A stretch of 64,000 nucleotides of DNA from CAWDMN01 sp963803155 (GTDB lineage Bacteria; Acidobacteriota; Terriglobia; Versatilivoradales; Versatilivoraceae). Of this stretch, positions 62,695-64,000 are shown piece by piece. The position numbers and the translations under genes were made by a program. Numbering within the stretch: the first letter of the stretch is position 1; each line of letters opens with the position of its first letter. The DNA is taken from positions 9,444 through 73,443 of the forward strand of contig CAWDMN010000022.1 of the NCBI GenBank assembly GCA_963803155.1, in the 5' to 3' direction. Under the pieces are notes generated by a model. The model ran no database searches and was not told where the DNA came from. It was given only the letters and a program-made list of their open reading frames with translations.

Positions 62695-64000
62695 TCAGGG
62701 CCGCACGGAACTGCTTCCTGTTGGGCAACTTTTCCAAATCAAAAGTCAGGTTTACTTCAGTATCGCCCCCTTCACTGATTGTCGCCGTTTGTTGGACTCG
62801 ATAGGGACGACGCCAAAGGGGGTGGTTCTGAAAATAGGTTCGAGGAAAGTGGGGGAGCATTTCAACGACATAGTTTCCTATCGGTAGGTTGTCAAAGAAA
62901 AAATTGCCCCCCCGCATGTCGACGGGAACCTGGGCAATTGCTCCACGGATGGCGGGATCTATTTGTCGTCTGGCATTGATATAAAACTTCGAACCAGCGG
63001 GCAGTTCTCCTCCCTGGACCTTCACTTGCCCATGCAAGACTCCTGTCCCCTGGGAGAGCACCAACTGGATCCCACTCACCAGTTCACCTTCCTTAAGTTC
63101 GATTTTTCCAGATTGAACTACCCCATCCCTTTCAACCCGCTGAAGCGAGAAATTATGTTGGGCGCTGGGTCGATGATAAAGGGTAAACTGGGCACTTCCT
63201 GGTGGTAATCCCCTGAATTCGAAGATTGCCGTCAGGATTGAGAGTCCAAGGGCCGATGAATCTGGGTTTTTCAGTTTGGTCCAACATTTCCACCTCGACG
63301 CTGATGCTCGTCTCCATTAGCCGGGCTAGAGAGGCTGGATCAGAATTCCCCTCTACCTTTGTTTGGGCGGAGATAGTAGCTCCGGGTAGGGCCTTGATGT
63401 CGACTCTCTTCAAATCTTTGTCCACAATTTCGAGAGGAACGGATCTGCTGTAGTAATTCGGATAGCCGTGGCTGAAAGCATATACTTCATATCGTCCGGG
63501 CATCAGGCCTTCGATAATGACATCCCCTGTAACGGTGGAATCGGCGGGCCGGGAAGTTTCCTTTTCGACGTAGGTATCATCTTCCTGGACGAAAAGCTTG
63601 ATTTCCATGTTGGCAACCGGCGCGCCAGTCTTGGAATCCACCACCCGTCCCGTCGCGCCAAATACTTTGGCCTGGCCTGAACCAAGACAAAATCAATGCC
63701 GTCAACAACTGCGCCTGCAGCTAATTCAATGACCTTCGCCTTGTCTTGATCCGCAACATTTGGGTAGTAAGTGACTGGGGTGCGGTTGGCAACAATAATT
63801 TTCCCCGGAATGCTATTAGGGTAGGATCCGCCGACACTGATGATGTAACGTCCCGGCGGCAAATTGATGAACTGGTAATGTCCCTGCTCATCCTTTGCTA
63901 AAGAATAACTAAATGGACTTGTCCATCTCTTTCGCTGACATTGGATATATTGATATCGAAGTCTCGAAGAGGCCGGCCATTGATCTCGGATACTCTTCCA
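62695..64000 (-). pseudogene. M56 sensor C-terminal region, mirror copy, frameshifted and partial
   Basis: Mirror of 45,572-46,874, the beta-sandwich ectodomain of the BlaR1-like protein. It contains recognisable blocks (ISAQTKVEGNSDPASLARLM, PVTYYPNVADQDKAKVIELA, LPAGSKFYINARRQIDPAIR) spread over at least three frames because of indels near 62,725, 63,210, 63,520, 63,680 and 63,915. It runs off the window edge before any M56 catalytic part. The left-arm copy is intact. Confidence 0.85.

Larger units (their letters stand above)
54758..64000 (-). repeat. Right arm of the giant imperfect palindrome (about 9.24 kb, reaches window edge)
   Basis: This is the reverse complement of 45,572-54,757. 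It is clean from the centre to about 60.4 kb. After that, small indels appear repeatedly: near 60,425 (one base lost from CCGGC), 60,872, 61,325, 61,414, 62,008, 62,270, 62,725, 63,210, 63,520, 63,680 and 63,915. The arm may extend beyond the window. Confidence 0.95.

Noticed and set aside
54764..64000. A second, independent set of TetR-TolC-EmrA, GH130 and nuclease genes
   Set aside because: Near-identity, a zero-spacer centre and complementary indels make a duplicated rendering of one locus more likely; the copies are listed but flagged.

Overview
The window looks like a chromosomal segment of an Acidobacteriota bacterium, probably from a metagenome or draft assembly. The case rests on gene content: an orphan duplicated MacB/FtsX permease of the ADOP type, an array of secreted carboxypeptidase-regulatory-like (beta-sandwich) proteins, an S46 dipeptidyl peptidase, a DUF5916 beta-barrel protein, a DUF362/DUF6599 pair, and many dispersed palindromic intergenic repeats. 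No rRNA, tRNA, CRISPR array or complete insertion sequence was recognised. Base composition looks moderate (near 50-55 % GC by eye, not computed).

Layout. 1-3.9 kb: an edge-truncated GxxExxY gene and a TetR-TolC-HlyD efflux operon, all on the minus strand. 4-9.4 kb: an M1-like peptidase gene with an amber codon inside its zinc site, a possible small ORF with promoter and terminator, an FmdB zinc-ribbon gene, an HExxH protein, and a DUF362-DUF6599 pair. 10.2-12.4 kb: S46 peptidase. 13.8-21.3 kb: a six-gene, mostly overlapping operon for a Hyf/complex I-like membrane complex. Its large subunit lacks both Cys pairs that hold a NiFe site, so it is an energy-converting hydrogenase-related (Ehr) complex and not a hydrogenase. 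21.4-31.4 kb: a large alpha/beta hydrolase, a lone tandem-BMC shell protein, a degenerate receiver-HATPase fusion, a DUF5916 protein and a SUV3-type helicase. 31.6-34.9 kb: a YtrA-type GntR regulator with an ABC exporter, apparently leaderless and overlapped by its operator.

35.5-46.9 kb is the most distinctive regulatory region. Three secreted paralogues, the middle one a chimera of its two neighbours, are followed by an ADOP permease. Next comes a BlaI repressor and an M56 (BlaR1-like) membrane protease whose extracellular sensor is built from the same beta-sandwich domains as the secreted paralogues. This looks like a self-related surface-protein and sensor module.

45.6-64.0 kb is a giant inverted repeat with about 9.2 kb per arm. 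Its centre lies near 54,757/54,758, inside a small repeat that carries a four-helix-bundle (S23-like) ORF fragment. Each arm holds the end of the M56 gene, the repeat, a nuclease-like gene, a GH130 glycosidase and a TetR-TolC-EmrA operon. The arms differ by clustered substitutions and indels that break a gene in one arm while the other stays intact. For the nuclease-like gene an intact frame appears only when the two arms are merged. This pattern fits an assembly or library fold-back with incomplete polishing better than a biological duplication, although a real palindrome cannot be excluded from sequence alone. Genes in the right arm should not be counted as independent loci until the junction is verified.
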